Positions 1 to 8,449 of a stretch of DNA of 64,000 bases are shown here, piece by piece. The stretch lies in contig CAJMPJ010000005.1 of assembly GCA_905215155.1 (NCBI GenBank), positions 58,700 to 122,699 on the forward strand, given 5' to 3'. This DNA is from an uncultured bacterium (GTDB lineage: Bacteria > Bacillota > Clostridia > Lachnospirales > Lachnospiraceae). How positions within the stretch are numbered: position 1 is the first letter of the stretch; each line of letters begins with the position of its first letter. The translations under genes and the position numbers were made by a program. The notes under the pieces are model-generated. The model made no database searches. It worked only from the letters and a program-made list of their open reading frames with translations, and was not told the origin of the DNA.

Positions 1-693
1 CGTTCCGTTGGTTGACATAATGGCTGTGAGAAGAATGGTCGGTTTTAAAAGCGGAACCGTAATACGGAAAAAGGACTGGACCGGAGATGCCCCGTCAATT
101 TTTGCAGCCTCATAGACGGAATACTCTATATTTTGCAGGCCGGATAAGTAAAATACCATGTTATAACCGGTCCATCTCCAGATCAGTGCCAGAATAATCA
201 CGATCCTCGCACTGTTTGGATGTCCCAGAAAGTTATACCCGGTGGTCAGAATCCCCGCCTTCATCAAAATGATATTGACCAGACCGTCCACGGCAAACAG
301 GGAACGGAAAATGACGGCATATGACACCAAAGAGGTGGCACATGGCAGAAATATGGCGGTACGGAACAGCCCCTTGAATTTTAAATCCTTATGATTTAAC
401 AGGGAAGCCAGAACCAGAGCCACCGTCAGCATGATCGGTACCTGTATGATTAAGTAAATAAAGTTATTTTTCAGAGCCTGCAGAAAGATGGGGTCCTGAA
501 ACATGCGGATGTAATTGGTCACACCCGTCCATTTCATCCTGGCACCAATCCCCGTCTGGAAAGAAAGGAACAGGGCCTGAATCATAGGCAGAAAGCTCAT
601 GATTCCGATCAGAAGAACTGCCGGAGTTAAAAATGTCCAGCCGGCCAGGCTCTGTTTCTGGCCCAATGACCGCTTATTATTTATTTTTCCCAC
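1..693 (-). CDS. Sugar ABC transporter permease (MalF/UgpA type), 3' part cut by window edge
   Basis: Partial gene of 231 codons running off the left edge. It starts with GTG at 693, ten bases after an AGGAGGT ribosome site. The translation opens VGKINNKRSLGQKQSLAGW, followed by a first membrane segment (TFLTPAVLLIGIMSFLPMI), a periplasm-side stretch (GVTNYIRMFQDPIF) and further hydrophobic helices. The last visible part holds the conserved EAA loop (YEAAKIDGASPVQSFFRITVP), which docks on the ABC ATPase. This is the inner-membrane permease of a CUT1 carbohydrate importer. It starts 25 bp after the binding-protein gene on the same strand, so the two form an operon; the second permease should lie beyond the edge. 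The substrate cannot be read from the sequence. Confidence 0.9.
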   Translation of the reverse strand, partial: MGKINNKRSLGQKQSLAGWTFLTPAVLLIGIMSFLPMIQALFLSFQTGIGARMKWTGVTNYIRMFQDPIFLQALKNNFIYLIIQVPIMLTVALVLASLLNHKDLKFKGLFRTAIFLPCATSLVSYAVIFRSLFAVDGLVNIILMKAGILTTGYNFLGHPNSARIVIILALIWRWTGYNMVFYLSGLQNIEYSVYEAAKIDGASPVQSFFRITVPLLKPTILLTAIMSTNGT

Positions 694-718
694 GAAATAC
701 GCCACCTCCTACGGTCCT

Positions 719-2029
719 TTATTTACCCATTGCAAAATTTACGGTATCCTCAGCATTTTTGATTTCAGCATCAATGTCTCCTCCTGCCACAACCTTGGTG
801 ATAGCCGTAGCAATGGCATCACGGGCTTCATAATAGTATACTCCCGTATTGTTCGAGGGAGCTTTGGAGGCAAAATCCGTGATCATGGAATAGACGGCTT
901 CTCCGCCGAAAAACTCCTGCGGCTCTCCATAAACCTTGCTGTCTGCTGCCGGAAGGTAGGCAGCCATGGCACCGGATTTTGGTAGTATGGTTTCATAAAG
1001 AGCTGTACTTCCTGCAAAGGTCTTACTTAAAAAATCAACTGCCAGTTCCGGATTTTTGCTGGCAGACGTTACCGCCCAGCTGGACCCCCCGTTGCTGGAA
1101 TAATTAGTCGCACCTTCAATGCCCTCAAGCTTCGGCATGTTGGTAATGGCCCAATTGCCCGACTGGTCTTCTGCGGTCTGGATGCTAGCCATGATCCAAC
1201 AGCCGTTAATGGTTCCGGCTACCGTACCATTGGTTATGGTTCCCACATACTGGTCCCAGTCATTGACTTCCACAAGCACTCCGCTCTTAACCAGGGATGC
1301 ATAGGTTTCCATCACTTTTTTTAACGTATCATTTCCCACCATACTGGGATTTCCTTCCTTGTCAAAAAGGCTTCCGCCTGCGGACTGGAGCATCATCACA
1401 ATCAAATCGGATTCTCCTGCCTGACAGGATAATAATGGTTTTCCTGTCTTCGCCAGAATATCCTCTCCCATTTTCTGATATTCGCTCCAGGTAATATCCG
1501 TAAAATCCTCCACCGTATATCCAGCTTCCTTTAACAGGTCCGTACGATAGCAGCCTACCACCGTTCCATTATCAAAGGGAACTCCGTAATTTTTTCCCTC
1601 CACCACAGAATAACCAGTCTTTGACTTTGCAAAATTTGTAAAATCAATTCCGCTTTCCGTCAGATCAACAAATGCATCCGGATAGCTGATGACATTTTTC
1701 TGGAATGCGTTGTCCTGAAGCAGCAGAATATCCGGAAGGGAATCCATATTTCCAGAAGTAGCTGCCGTCGTGATCTTGGTCTGAAGATCGGCCCAGGGAG
1801 TCTCCACCACATTCAATTTGAAATCCGGGTGATCCTTCTCATAGATTTTTGCGGCTTCTTCCATAGCATAAACATTAAATGCCGGGTCCCAGCACCAGAC
1901 CGTCAGCTCATTGGAAGCCTGTTCCCCCTTCTGATCTCCGGATTGCCCCGAAGTACCGGAAGTACCGCAGGCTGTCAGGACAGCCGCCATGGCTCCTGCC
2001 AATAGTAAGGATGTGATTCTTTTCTTCAT
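719..2029 (-). CDS. Sugar ABC transporter substrate-binding lipoprotein (CUT1, family 1)
   Basis: A 436-residue extracellular solute-binding protein. An in-frame ATG lies 18 bases upstream (2047), but the GAGGAG ribosome site sits between the two, so the start is placed at MKKRITSLL. Signal peptide residues 1-18 end in a lipobox (LTAC), so the mature protein is lipid-anchored at the Cys. The body is typical of MalE/UgpB-like proteins: a start such as LTVWCWDPAFNVYAMEEAAKIYEKDHPDF, then a hinge region with many Trp and Tyr residues. (Only the first motif LTVWCWDPAFN is needed for recognition.) It delivers a mono- or oligosaccharide to the permease encoded just downstream. An AraC regulator lies immediately upstream, probably its controller. 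Substrate unknown. Confidence 0.92.
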   Translation of the reverse strand: MKKRITSLLLAGAMAAVLTACGTSGTSGQSGDQKGEQASNELTVWCWDPAFNVYAMEEAAKIYEKDHPDFKLNVVETPWADLQTKITTAATSGNMDSLPDILLLQDNAFQKNVISYPDAFVDLTESGIDFTNFAKSKTGYSVVEGKNYGVPFDNGTVVGCYRTDLLKEAGYTVEDFTDITWSEYQKMGEDILAKTGKPLLSCQAGESDLIVMMLQSAGGSLFDKEGNPSMVGNDTLKKVMETYASLVKSGVLVEVNDWDQYVGTITNGTVAGTINGCWIMASIQTAEDQSGNWAITNMPKLEGIEGATNYSSNGGSSWAVTSASKNPELAVDFLSKTFAGSTALYETILPKSGAMAAYLPAADSKVYGEPQEFFGGEAVYSMITDFASKAPSNNTGVYYYEARDAIATAITKVVAGGDIDAEIKNAEDTVNFAMGK

Positions 2030-2160
2030 AGCAAAACTCCTCCTCAATTCATATAATTTTAAAAAGACTGGATTCCAGTAAATCCAATCATCTTTTTCAT
2101 CTTACTGGCGGATTGTCCTGATCATTCCTATTTTCCCCATAAAAAAATGGCATATACAGC

Positions 2161-2194
2161 TATCAAAATCCAGGCTTTTGATAACCGTATTATA
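2161..2194 (-). promoter_or_regulatory. Candidate promoter -10 with palindrome, upstream of the sugar-binding protein
   Basis: On the minus strand a TATAAT box (2189-2194) is followed at about the start point by a perfect inverted repeat TATCAAAA-N7-TTTTGATA (2161-2168 and 2176-2183). No good -35 box lies 16-18 bp upstream, which fits a promoter needing an activator, such as the AraC protein encoded next door. The leader to the binding-protein start would be about 150 nt. The regulatory role is inferred. Confidence 0.4.
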
Positions 2195-2249
2195 CCAATT
2201 TTTTCTGATACAAAGCTTTTAAATTCAATGAAAAAAAACGCAAATCCAC

Positions 2250-3188
2250 TCATTGATATCCATCCCAGCCTTTTTGCGCACTGATCCTGTAATGCAACAG
2301 TTTGCTCTCATAATTCTCGGCCGACTTTTTCCACTGATAGGGAGAAGTATTCAAAACTTTTTTAAAATTCCGGTTAAATGCGGAAAGAGATGCAAATCCG
2401 GAGTCAGCTGCCACCTCTTCCATGTTTTTTTCCGTCTTTTTCAGCAATTCACAGGCGTTTTGAATGCGGATAAAATTGATGTAATCCACCGGTTTCATAT
2501 TCATTCCCTCTTCAAAAACACGGCGGAAATGACTTTCACTGATATTGCAGGCTTTCGCAAGACTTCTTATCCGTATTTCCTCCGTATAGTGATTGGAAAC
2601 GTAATCCAGGGCACCTGCGATCAGAGTCGTATTGGCCCTTCGTCTCATGATTCGCTCCTCGTGATCAGAGAGACGCAGAAACTCCACCACACAGCTACCT
2701 AACATCCCATGAATACTGTCCTTGTAGTAAGGCTTTTTATTCCGGCATTCTTCCATAATTCCCAGAATCAGTTTGGCCAGAACCGGATTCTCCTCTTTGG
2801 ATAACAAATAACCCGTCCGCTTAATCCGTTTTAACATATTCTTGCGGACCATGGGATCGTAGTTATTTAATTCAGAAATAAATTTATCCAAATCCACATA
2901 AAGCCACTCCCAGTATCCTTTGGTCCCCGGAGCACTGTTGGTGGTGTGAGGAAGTCTCGGCGGAACGATCATAAAAGAATGAGCACAAAACGGTATGTGC
3001 TCCTGCCCCAGCACCACTTCCCCCGTTCCCCAATGACAGTACCCGATCTCTAATAGATTATGGAAATGAAGACACTTAATATGCTTTCCATACTCTCTGA
3101 TACAGACCTCTCCCAAAAGAGCAAGAACCACCTCCCCATGCGGAATCTCATAATAACGAAATTCTACCTTTTCTCTCTGCTTTGTCAT
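2250..3188 (-). CDS. AraC family transcriptional regulator (cupin plus AraC HTH)
   Basis: A 312-residue regulator. The start is placed at MTKQREKVEF, preceded by GGGGGAAAA; the longer frame would run into the ferritin terminator. Residues about 15-110 form the sugar-sensing cupin/AraC arm (IRISH-like strands, with HFHNLLEIGY typical of this group). The C-terminal about 100 residues carry two helix-turn-helix motifs: IRSLAKACNISESHFRRVFEEG and then MEEVAADSGFASLSAFNRNFKK, ending in TSPYQWKK. It ends 220 bp before the sugar-binding protein on the same strand and most likely controls that transporter in response to its sugar, as AraC proteins beside CUT1 importers usually do. The ligand is unknown. 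Confidence 0.9.
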   Translation of the reverse strand: MTKQREKVEFRYYEIPHGEVVLALLGEVCIREYGKHIKCLHFHNLLEIGYCHWGTGEVVLGQEHIPFCAHSFMIVPPRLPHTTNSAPGTKGYWEWLYVDLDKFISELNNYDPMVRKNMLKRIKRTGYLLSKEENPVLAKLILGIMEECRNKKPYYKDSIHGMLGSCVVEFLRLSDHEERIMRRRANTTLIAGALDYVSNHYTEEIRIRSLAKACNISESHFRRVFEEGMNMKPVDYINFIRIQNACELLKKTEKNMEEVAADSGFASLSAFNRNFKKVLNTSPYQWKKSAENYESKLLHYRISAQKGWDGYQ

Positions 3189-3248
3189 ACATTTTCCCCC
3201 AGTAATAAGTTTTTTCCTATTCTTTGAAAGTAAAAAATTTTTTGTATC

Positions 3249-3302
3249 AAAAAGGCGGCCCCTGACATGAAAGCAATGATATGGCATCATGACAGAGACC
3301 GC
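3249..3302 (-). terminator. Intrinsic terminator of the ferritin gene
   Basis: On the minus strand a 15-bp stem (arms 3288-3302 and 3255-3269, two G-U pairs and one mismatch) is followed by a T run (3249-3253). It sits 27 bp after the ferritin stop and separates it from the AraC gene. Confidence 0.75.
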
Positions 3303-3328
3303 TCTATTTTAAAAGTAGGATCGTTCGA

Positions 3329-3841
3329 TTAGATTACAAGCGTAGGCGGGGTATATACTCTGGAAGCCAGTTCCGAATCAATTAAGTACAAGCCCTTGGC
3401 ATCATGGCCGAATAAATCATATCTCTTTATGATATCATCCGTATTCTTTTCTTCCTCGCTCTGTTCTTTTACAAACCAGTCAAGAAACTGCATGGTTCGG
3501 AAGTCCTTTAATTCATAAGCCGCCCCATAGATATCATGAATGGCTGCAGTTACCTTGACCTCATGTTCAAAGGCTTCTATCGCTGGCTGGCGGAAATCTT
3601 CATAAACGAATTTAGGTGCTTTAATATCCCCTAATTCCACCTTGGCACTGTTATTCTGTAAATAACTCATAAACAGCATTGCGTGATCCCGCTCTTCCTG
3701 TGTCTGAATCTTAAACCAGTTTGCAAATCCATTTAAATTGTTTTCCGCATAATAATTTGATATGTCAAGATATACATAAGCAGAATAGAATTCAAAATTA
3801 ATCTGTTTATTTATTTTTTCTACAATGATCTTATCTAACAT
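3329..3841 (-). CDS. ftnA: Non-heme ferritin
   Basis: A 170-residue ferritin that stores iron as ferric mineral in a 24-subunit cytoplasmic shell. The start MLDKIIVEK follows an AAGGAGGAA ribosome site; an upstream in-frame ATG at 3865 lacks one. Ferroxidase-centre ligands are visible at the positions known from bacterial FtnA: Glu17, Glu50 and His53 (EERDH), the Glu near residue 94 in AAYELKD, and the Glu/Gln cluster EQSEEEK near 127-131. The length matches bacterial non-heme ferritins; the Met ligand of bacterioferritin haem is not apparent. It is a single-gene transcript with its own promoter and terminator. It probably protects this anaerobe from free iron and oxidative stress. Confidence 0.95.
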   Translation of the reverse strand: MLDKIIVEKINKQINFEFYSAYVYLDISNYYAENNLNGFANWFKIQTQEERDHAMLFMSYLQNNSAKVELGDIKAPKFVYEDFRQPAIEAFEHEVKVTAAIHDIYGAAYELKDFRTMQFLDWFVKEQSEEEKNTDDIIKRYDLFGHDAKGLYLIDSELASRVYTPPTLVI

Positions 3842-3960
3842 GATTCCTTCCTCCTTTAACTCCAATGTGTTTTTTCAGTTTCCGAAATAACTTGTCCGGT
3901 TGCACAAACAGGCGGTTCCTGGCATACATTATGAAGCAAAACCACCTCATGTGTTACTAT

Positions 3961-3989
3961 ATTCTAACATTTTCATGAAAATTATTCAA
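3961..3989 (-). promoter_or_regulatory. Ferritin promoter with palindrome in the spacer
   Basis: Minus strand: -35 TTGAAT (3984-3989), 17-bp spacer, -10 TAGAAT (3961-3966). The spacer contains a perfect 14-bp palindrome ATTTTCATGAAAAT (3969-3982), placed where a repressor would block polymerase. It does not match the Fur or PerR consensus that I know. The leader is about 115 nt. Confidence 0.6.
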
Positions 3990-4093
3990 TCATATATCAT
4001 AAAGAATTTTTCAAATTTGACGTCAGATAATAAAGAATTTCCTTTGTAATTATTTTATTCCTTAAATCAGATGAATTTATATTGCAAATCGTA

Positions 4094-4137
4094 CAAAAAA
4101 ACCGGAAGGCCATTTATGATAGGGCCCTCCGGTTTTG
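4094..4137 (-). terminator. Intrinsic terminator of the secDF operon
   Basis: Minus strand: 11-bp stem ACCGGAGGGCC / GGCCTTCCGGT (4123-4133 and 4101-4111, one G-U pair), followed by seven T (4094-4100). It lies just after the SecDF stop at 4144. Confidence 0.85.
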
Positions 4138-4143
4138 GTGTTT

Positions 4144-6306
4144 TTATTTCTCTTTTCTTTTTTCCCACATTGCCCATAAAGTACCGGCAACGCAAATGGA
4201 TGAATAACATCCAGTGATAACACCAAAGAGCATGGGCAGAGAGAATTCAATAATGGATTCAATCTGGAAATAGATGGAGGCAACCATGATGACTGTCACA
4301 CAAATACCTGTTGCCAATGATGTATTTAAGGATCTTCCCAACGTCTGGCTGGTACTGATGTCTACCAGGTCCGCAGAGGAAAGCTTTCCGTTCAGTTTTT
4401 TGTTCTCACGAATCCTGTCGTAGATAACGATGGTATCGTTAATGGAATATCCTATGATCGTAAGAACCACCGCCACAAATGCATCATTTAACGGAATTCC
4501 AAATAAAACAAATGCAAAGAACACCACCATGGTATCATGGAACAACGCGATCATTGCTGTAATTCCTGCCGGAAGACCGGATATGGCTGAGAACCGGATC
4601 CATACGTAAACAATAATAAACAGCAGTGCAAGACCAATCGCAAGTACGGCATTTCTCAATGCCTTTGCACCGATATAAGGTTCTACCACATAGGTTTGAG
4701 AAAGCTTTGCATCTACCTTATCCGAGGTGCTGTTGACCGCATCGGTGATGGACTTCTGTTCAGCCGGGGACATTCCTTCATTTCCTGCAAAGGTAAGGGA
4801 AAGTCTCTTAAGTCCGGTCATATTATCTTCTTTGATCTGAACCGTAACCGGTCTGTTGGTCTGCTTCTCTACGGCTGCCTCTATTTTTTCCGTGTTAGCT
4901 TCATTGGATACGGAATAGCTCAATACCGCACCACCGGTGAACTGGGTATCCAAGGCTACGCCCTTGGTGAAGCAGCCTATGATCCCTGCGATGGTGATCA
5001 CACCGGAAATAATGAGAAATATATACTTTTTCCGGTAAAACGGAAGTGTCTTTGTATCTTTTCTGACGCGGAAATATTTTACATCATTCAGCTTGTCATT
5101 CTCAATAAAGGATAACAGAAGGTGCTTGGATACCGGAATACCGATAAACAGGTTTACGATCATACCGACCATAAGGGTATAGCCAAAGCTCAACATGGTT
5201 CCGGAACCCAGAGCCATAAGGATAACTGCAATAATGGCTGCCGTCACATTGCCGTCAAATACGGAAGAAAATGCGTTTTTATATCCATGAGTGACCGCAC
5301 CTTTGATGGAAGCACCCTTTTTCAACTCATCGGAGATACGTTCCGAAGTGATGATATTAGTATCCACCGTCATACCAAGAGTCAGAATAATACCTGCAAT
5401 ACCCGGAAGTGTAAGGGTATACTGAGGAATCGAGATCGCAAGCATCTGTATGATCATCTGCATGAACAAGGTGATACAAGCGGAAACACCAGGTATCTTA
5501 TAAAAACCGATCATCATTACACAGATTAAGAAGAAGGAAAAGATTCCTGCATAAATCATGATTGTCAGCGCATTATTTCCAAGTGCCGGACTGATGGTTG
5601 AGAAGTTAGAGGTTGCCAGAGAGAAAGGAAGCGCACCTGCATTGATCTTCTCAGCAAGATTTTTTGCTTCATTATAATCTTTCATTCCTGTGATAACAGC
5701 CTGTCCGCCGGAAATCTTCGTCTGTACGGTGGGGCTTGAGATCAGGTCCTCATCCATGTAAATACTCATTCGTTTTCCGATCAGCTTTCCGGTCGCCTCT
5801 TCAAAAAGCTTAGCTCCCTCCTGATCGAAGCTCAGTGCTACTTCATAAGCCTTGATTCCGTTGTTGTTGGTTGTCTCCGGTGCAGCATTCTTTACATTCT
5901 TTCCCTGGAGCAGCACTTTGCCGTCCGGGTCCCTAAAAGTAAGCTCCGCCATCTCACCAAGCTCTGCAATGGCATCTTCCGGGTTAAAATTTGTTTCACC
6001 GGATTTCCAGGGGAACTGAACAATGATGTAGCCCGCATTTTTATCCACGGTTACTTCACGGTCCGAAATATTCTGGTTGTCCATTCGGGTCTCAATAATT
6101 TCTCTCGCTGTCTGAAGCTCCTGTTCCGTTGGCTTTCGGTTTAAATCCTGAGGTTCAAAAATCGCTTCCACCCCACCGCGGATATCGATGCCGTAACGCA
6201 TGTCAAGGATGCCCTTAATATCGTCTCCAAGACCAAATACTGCAACCGCACAAAGGGCTGCAAGTGCAACGAAAATCGCCGCAAGCATTTTCTTTCCTGG
6301 TTTCAT
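4144..6306 (-). CDS. secDF: Protein translocase subunits SecD and SecF, fused
   Basis: A 720-residue fusion of SecD and SecF, the proton-driven accessory motor that helps SecYEG pull exported proteins across the membrane. The SecD half begins with a membrane helix, then the P1 head with the hallmark RYGIDIRGGVEAIFEP (about 37-52). Five helices follow, the first near residue 250, including GMTVDTNIITSERISDE. The SecF half starts with a helix near 430 and its own hallmark, GVALDTQFTGGAVLSY. Its last helices contain GYSINDTIVIYDRIRENK, with Asp and Arg residues linked to proton flow. The 720-residue length fits fused SecDF of Firmicutes. A small membrane-protein gene starts the operon 28 bp upstream; a terminator follows. 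Confidence 0.97.
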   Translation of the reverse strand: MKPGKKMLAAIFVALAALCAVAVFGLGDDIKGILDMRYGIDIRGGVEAIFEPQDLNRKPTEQELQTAREIIETRMDNQNISDREVTVDKNAGYIIVQFPWKSGETNFNPEDAIAELGEMAELTFRDPDGKVLLQGKNVKNAAPETTNNNGIKAYEVALSFDQEGAKLFEEATGKLIGKRMSIYMDEDLISSPTVQTKISGGQAVITGMKDYNEAKNLAEKINAGALPFSLATSNFSTISPALGNNALTIMIYAGIFSFFLICVMMIGFYKIPGVSACITLFMQMIIQMLAISIPQYTLTLPGIAGIILTLGMTVDTNIITSERISDELKKGASIKGAVTHGYKNAFSSVFDGNVTAAIIAVILMALGSGTMLSFGYTLMVGMIVNLFIGIPVSKHLLLSFIENDKLNDVKYFRVRKDTKTLPFYRKKYIFLIISGVITIAGIIGCFTKGVALDTQFTGGAVLSYSVSNEANTEKIEAAVEKQTNRPVTVQIKEDNMTGLKRLSLTFAGNEGMSPAEQKSITDAVNSTSDKVDAKLSQTYVVEPYIGAKALRNAVLAIGLALLFIIVYVWIRFSAISGLPAGITAMIALFHDTMVVFFAFVLFGIPLNDAFVAVVLTIIGYSINDTIVIYDRIRENKKLNGKLSSADLVDISTSQTLGRSLNTSLATGICVTVIMVASIYFQIESIIEFSLPMLFGVITGCYSSICVAGTLWAMWEKRKEK

Positions 6307-6334
6307 TTTATTTCCTCTTTTCTGCTTTTAATTT

Positions 6335-6772
6335 TTAACAAAGATTAGAAAGACAAATCCTGCTTCCTTTTTCCCCGTCTGAATCATGAATAAACCGAAT
6401 GAGAAACATTCTGTTGATATAGCCCTTCTGCAGCAGAACAGCAATGACTGTCCACAGAATCAGCGGAATAAAAAGTAGCTCCGTTCTTATAATCAGGTAT
6501 TTTATAGGTAAAACTCCAAAAGAAAATCTTCCGTTGGAGTTATTAATCATCTCTCCATTGGCTTCCTCGTCAAAACTGCCGGGAAACTCTGCGATGCCCT
6601 TGATGCCTTTATGACCGGCCCCCCGTTCCGACACCGCCTTTTTCGTAGGATGAGGCAGCTTCCGGCCTGGGTCAAGGGTGAAAATATTAAATTCTGATGC
6701 CAGCAGTGCGAAGCAGAATATGTACGCAAATATCCTGCGGATCACATTGCTGCCTTTGGCCCGGTATCTCAT
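6335..6772 (-). CDS. Small membrane protein of unknown function upstream of secDF
   Basis: A 145-residue protein I do not recognise. The start MRYRAKGSN has AGGAAGGGG just upstream; an earlier ATG (6802) lacks a site. It has a positively charged N-terminus, one hydrophobic helix (about residues 13-26, FAYIFCFALLASEF), a polar middle region rich in Gly, Lys and Glu, and a second helix (about 92-113, LLFIPLILWTVIAVLLQ). Both ends are likely cytoplasmic, or the N-terminal helix may act as a signal anchor. It is first in the transcript, 28 bp ahead of secDF, so a role in or near the membrane secretion machinery is possible but only inferred from position. Confidence 0.6.
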   Translation of the reverse strand: MRYRAKGSNVIRRIFAYIFCFALLASEFNIFTLDPGRKLPHPTKKAVSERGAGHKGIKGIAEFPGSFDEEANGEMINNSNGRFSFGVLPIKYLIIRTELLFIPLILWTVIAVLLQKGYINRMFLIRFIHDSDGEKGSRICLSNLC

Positions 6773-6830
6773 TGGTACCCCTTCCTGCAACAACCATAAC
6801 ATTCTTTTTTGTATCTATATACCAAAGAGC

Positions 6831-6859
6831 ATTGTACTACAAATAATCTGGAAATACAA
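6831..6859 (-). promoter_or_regulatory. Promoter of the small membrane protein-secDF operon
   Basis: Minus strand: -35 TTGTAT (6854-6859), 17-bp spacer, -10 TACAAT (6831-6836), about 50 bp upstream of the start at 6772. Confidence 0.55.
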
Positions 6860-6967
6860 CTATTACATAGCCTGCAGCCATGGGAGACCAGGAAAGTGTG
6901 AAACCGTTCCAATGGAAAAACAAAACAGTTCCAAAACTGGTATGTATGAATTCATTTAAATTGGATA

Positions 6968-6995
6968 TTTGAATAATACCATTTTTCGGTATAAT
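6968..6995 (+). promoter_or_regulatory. Promoter of the ECF S-component gene
   Basis: A TATAAT box at 6990-6995, with TTTGAA/TTGAAT (6968-6974) 15-16 bp upstream. Between and around the boxes lies a short inverted repeat ATACC-N7-GGTAT (6976-6992), a possible operator. The start codon follows 46 bp downstream, after AGGAGG. Confidence 0.5.
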
Positions 6996-7041
6996 AGTTT
7001 TATTCTTTCACGAATAAACCCGTTGAACAGGAGGAAAAACA

Positions 7042-7566
7042 ATGAACCGGAATAAAACGAAAAAAATCGTATTCACCGCTTTGATGGCTTCACTGACTGC
7101 CGCAGCAACTATGGTAATCCATATCCCTTCCCCCTTACACGGTTACATACACCTGGGAGACGGAATGGTGCTGTTAAGCAGTTTCATCCTTGGTCCTTTT
7201 GCGGGGGCTGCCGCAGGAGGCATCGGTTCTATGCTGGCCGACCTGCTGTCCGGCTATGCCTTCTATGCACCGGCTACCCTGCTCATTAAATCACTGGGTG
7301 CCTTTTTGGCCGGCATTCTTTACCGGAGAGCTTCCTCAAAAAATCAAGGTGCTGGATTCAAGCTTCTACCTGTTCTAAGTGCCGGAACCGTGTGCAGCAT
7401 CGTAGTTACAGGAGGATATTTTCTCTTTGAGTCAACCGTATACGGACCATCTGCCTCCATTGTAAATGTTCCTCTGAATGTGATACAGAATTTATCCAGT
7501 CTTATTGTCGCCTGTTCTCTCATGCCGGTGCTCCTGCGCATTGATGAATTACGGGGATTTAAATAG
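7042..7566 (+). CDS. ECF transporter S component (substrate-binding membrane subunit)
   Basis: A 174-residue integral membrane protein with five to six hydrophobic segments, preceded by ACAGGAGGAAAAACA. The signature HGYIHLGDGMVLLSSFILGP, followed by AGGIGSMLADLLSGYAFYAPATLLIK, matches the S-component family of energy-coupling-factor importers (PF07155, ECF-ribofla_trS group). S components bind a vitamin or trace nutrient and dock on a shared ECF module (two ATPases and EcfT) encoded elsewhere; none is present here. The ligand cannot be read; relatives are assigned to riboflavin, queuosine precursors or unknown ligands. It converges on the cis-prenyltransferase gene and stands alone. Confidence 0.85.
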   Translation: MNRNKTKKIVFTALMASLTAAATMVIHIPSPLHGYIHLGDGMVLLSSFILGPFAGAAAGGIGSMLADLLSGYAFYAPATLLIKSLGAFLAGILYRRASSKNQGAGFKLLPVLSAGTVCSIVVTGGYFLFESTVYGPSASIVNVPLNVIQNLSSLIVACSLMPVLLRIDELRGFK

Positions 7567-7590
7567 ATTGACCCTATTCCCAGGTGTCTC

Positions 7591-8214
7591 TCACCCTCCA
7601 AGGGTCACATCCTGCTTGGAATACCATTCAATGGCATCGTATATATGCTGAGGTTTAAAATCCGGCCAGTAATCATCAATAACATACAGATCGGAATAAA
7701 CAGACTGGACCGGCAGAAAACCAGATAATCGCCTGCGCCCTCCCCACCGGATGACCAGATCAATTCTTGAAACATCGGAAGTTTTCAGTGTTGGGCCAAT
7801 CACTCCCTCGTGAAGTCCCAGGTCCCACTCCCAGCTGTAATTAACCAAAAAGTTAATTTTCATTCCTCCTGCCCCAAACCGGTACCGGCTGGTGTAAGGC
7901 TTTAATACATCGGGAAACATGGCCGAGGATGTTTTTCCCAATATCAGCAGTTCCGCATCTTCTTTGGACAGCTTTTCGACCGCTTTTACACAGGCCTGTG
8001 AAAAAGCCTCCCGCTGTATGGTGGGACGTTTGGTATTATCTACGGTAAATCCGTAAAAGGTCATTTCCTCGATGCCCAATTCCCGGCAGATATGGTATAG
8101 ATCCATCCCCGGTAAAATTCCGTTGTTGTAACCATCCTCTTTTCCCAGCCCCTTTGCCAAGGCCCACCGGCGGTTCCCATCCGGTATAATACCAATGTGT
8201 TTTGGAATTCTCAT
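7591..8214 (-). CDS. Divergent cis-prenyltransferase (undecaprenyl diphosphate synthase-like)
   Basis: A 207-residue protein starting at MRIPKHIGII, after AAAGGAGGAAAGAAT; the long upstream frame has no site. Cis-prenyltransferases add isopentenyl units to make polyprenyl carriers. Recognisable motifs: IIPDGNRRWA (residues 8-17; the family has MDGNGRWA), YGFTVDNTKRP (the family has YAFSTENWKRP), and IRWGGRRRLSGFLPVQSVYSDLY, then WPDF (the family has RTGGERRISNFLLWQ-AYAEL). The catalytic Asp and the pyrophosphate-binding Asn and Arg residues are present. The protein is about 40 residues shorter than UppS, with Met to Pro in the first motif, Gly to Arg in GNGRW and Glu to Asp in the last. It is not beside cdsA or dxr, where the housekeeping uppS normally lies, so it is probably a paralogue of different product length. 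Confidence 0.8.
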   Translation of the reverse strand: MRIPKHIGIIPDGNRRWALAKGLGKEDGYNNGILPGMDLYHICRELGIEEMTFYGFTVDNTKRPTIQREAFSQACVKAVEKLSKEDAELLILGKTSSAMFPDVLKPYTSRYRFGAGGMKINFLVNYSWEWDLGLHEGVIGPTLKTSDVSRIDLVIRWGGRRRLSGFLPVQSVYSDLYVIDDYWPDFKPQHIYDAIEWYSKQDVTLGG

Positions 8215-8410
8215 ATTCTTTCCTCCTTTTATCCTTATCTGGATATCTATAGAAAGTATAGCCATTTTAGAGCATTCCATAATTCCACTTTGTAAAATGC
8301 CGGACCACCCCAGCGTTTTCCTCCAAATGAATAGCCTTGTATAAACCACACATCATTATCCAATGATATTTTACGTGATTCATACAAGGCCTGAAGGGTA
8401 AGGCTATAAA

Positions 8411-8433
8411 CATAAAAGTCTGCAAGACTTATG
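8411..8433 (-). terminator. Weak hairpin after agrD
   Basis: Minus strand: CATAAGTCT-TGC-AGACTTTTATG (two-base bulge), 17 bases after the agrD stop. The stem is short and the T tract is poor, so it is at best a weak terminator. Confidence 0.3.
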
Positions 8434-8449
8434 TACCGCAGTCTAAATC

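Noticed and set aside
2030..2047. Earlier ATG for the sugar-binding protein
   Set aside because: The ribosome site lies between this ATG and the next, and the lipoprotein signal peptide begins at the second.
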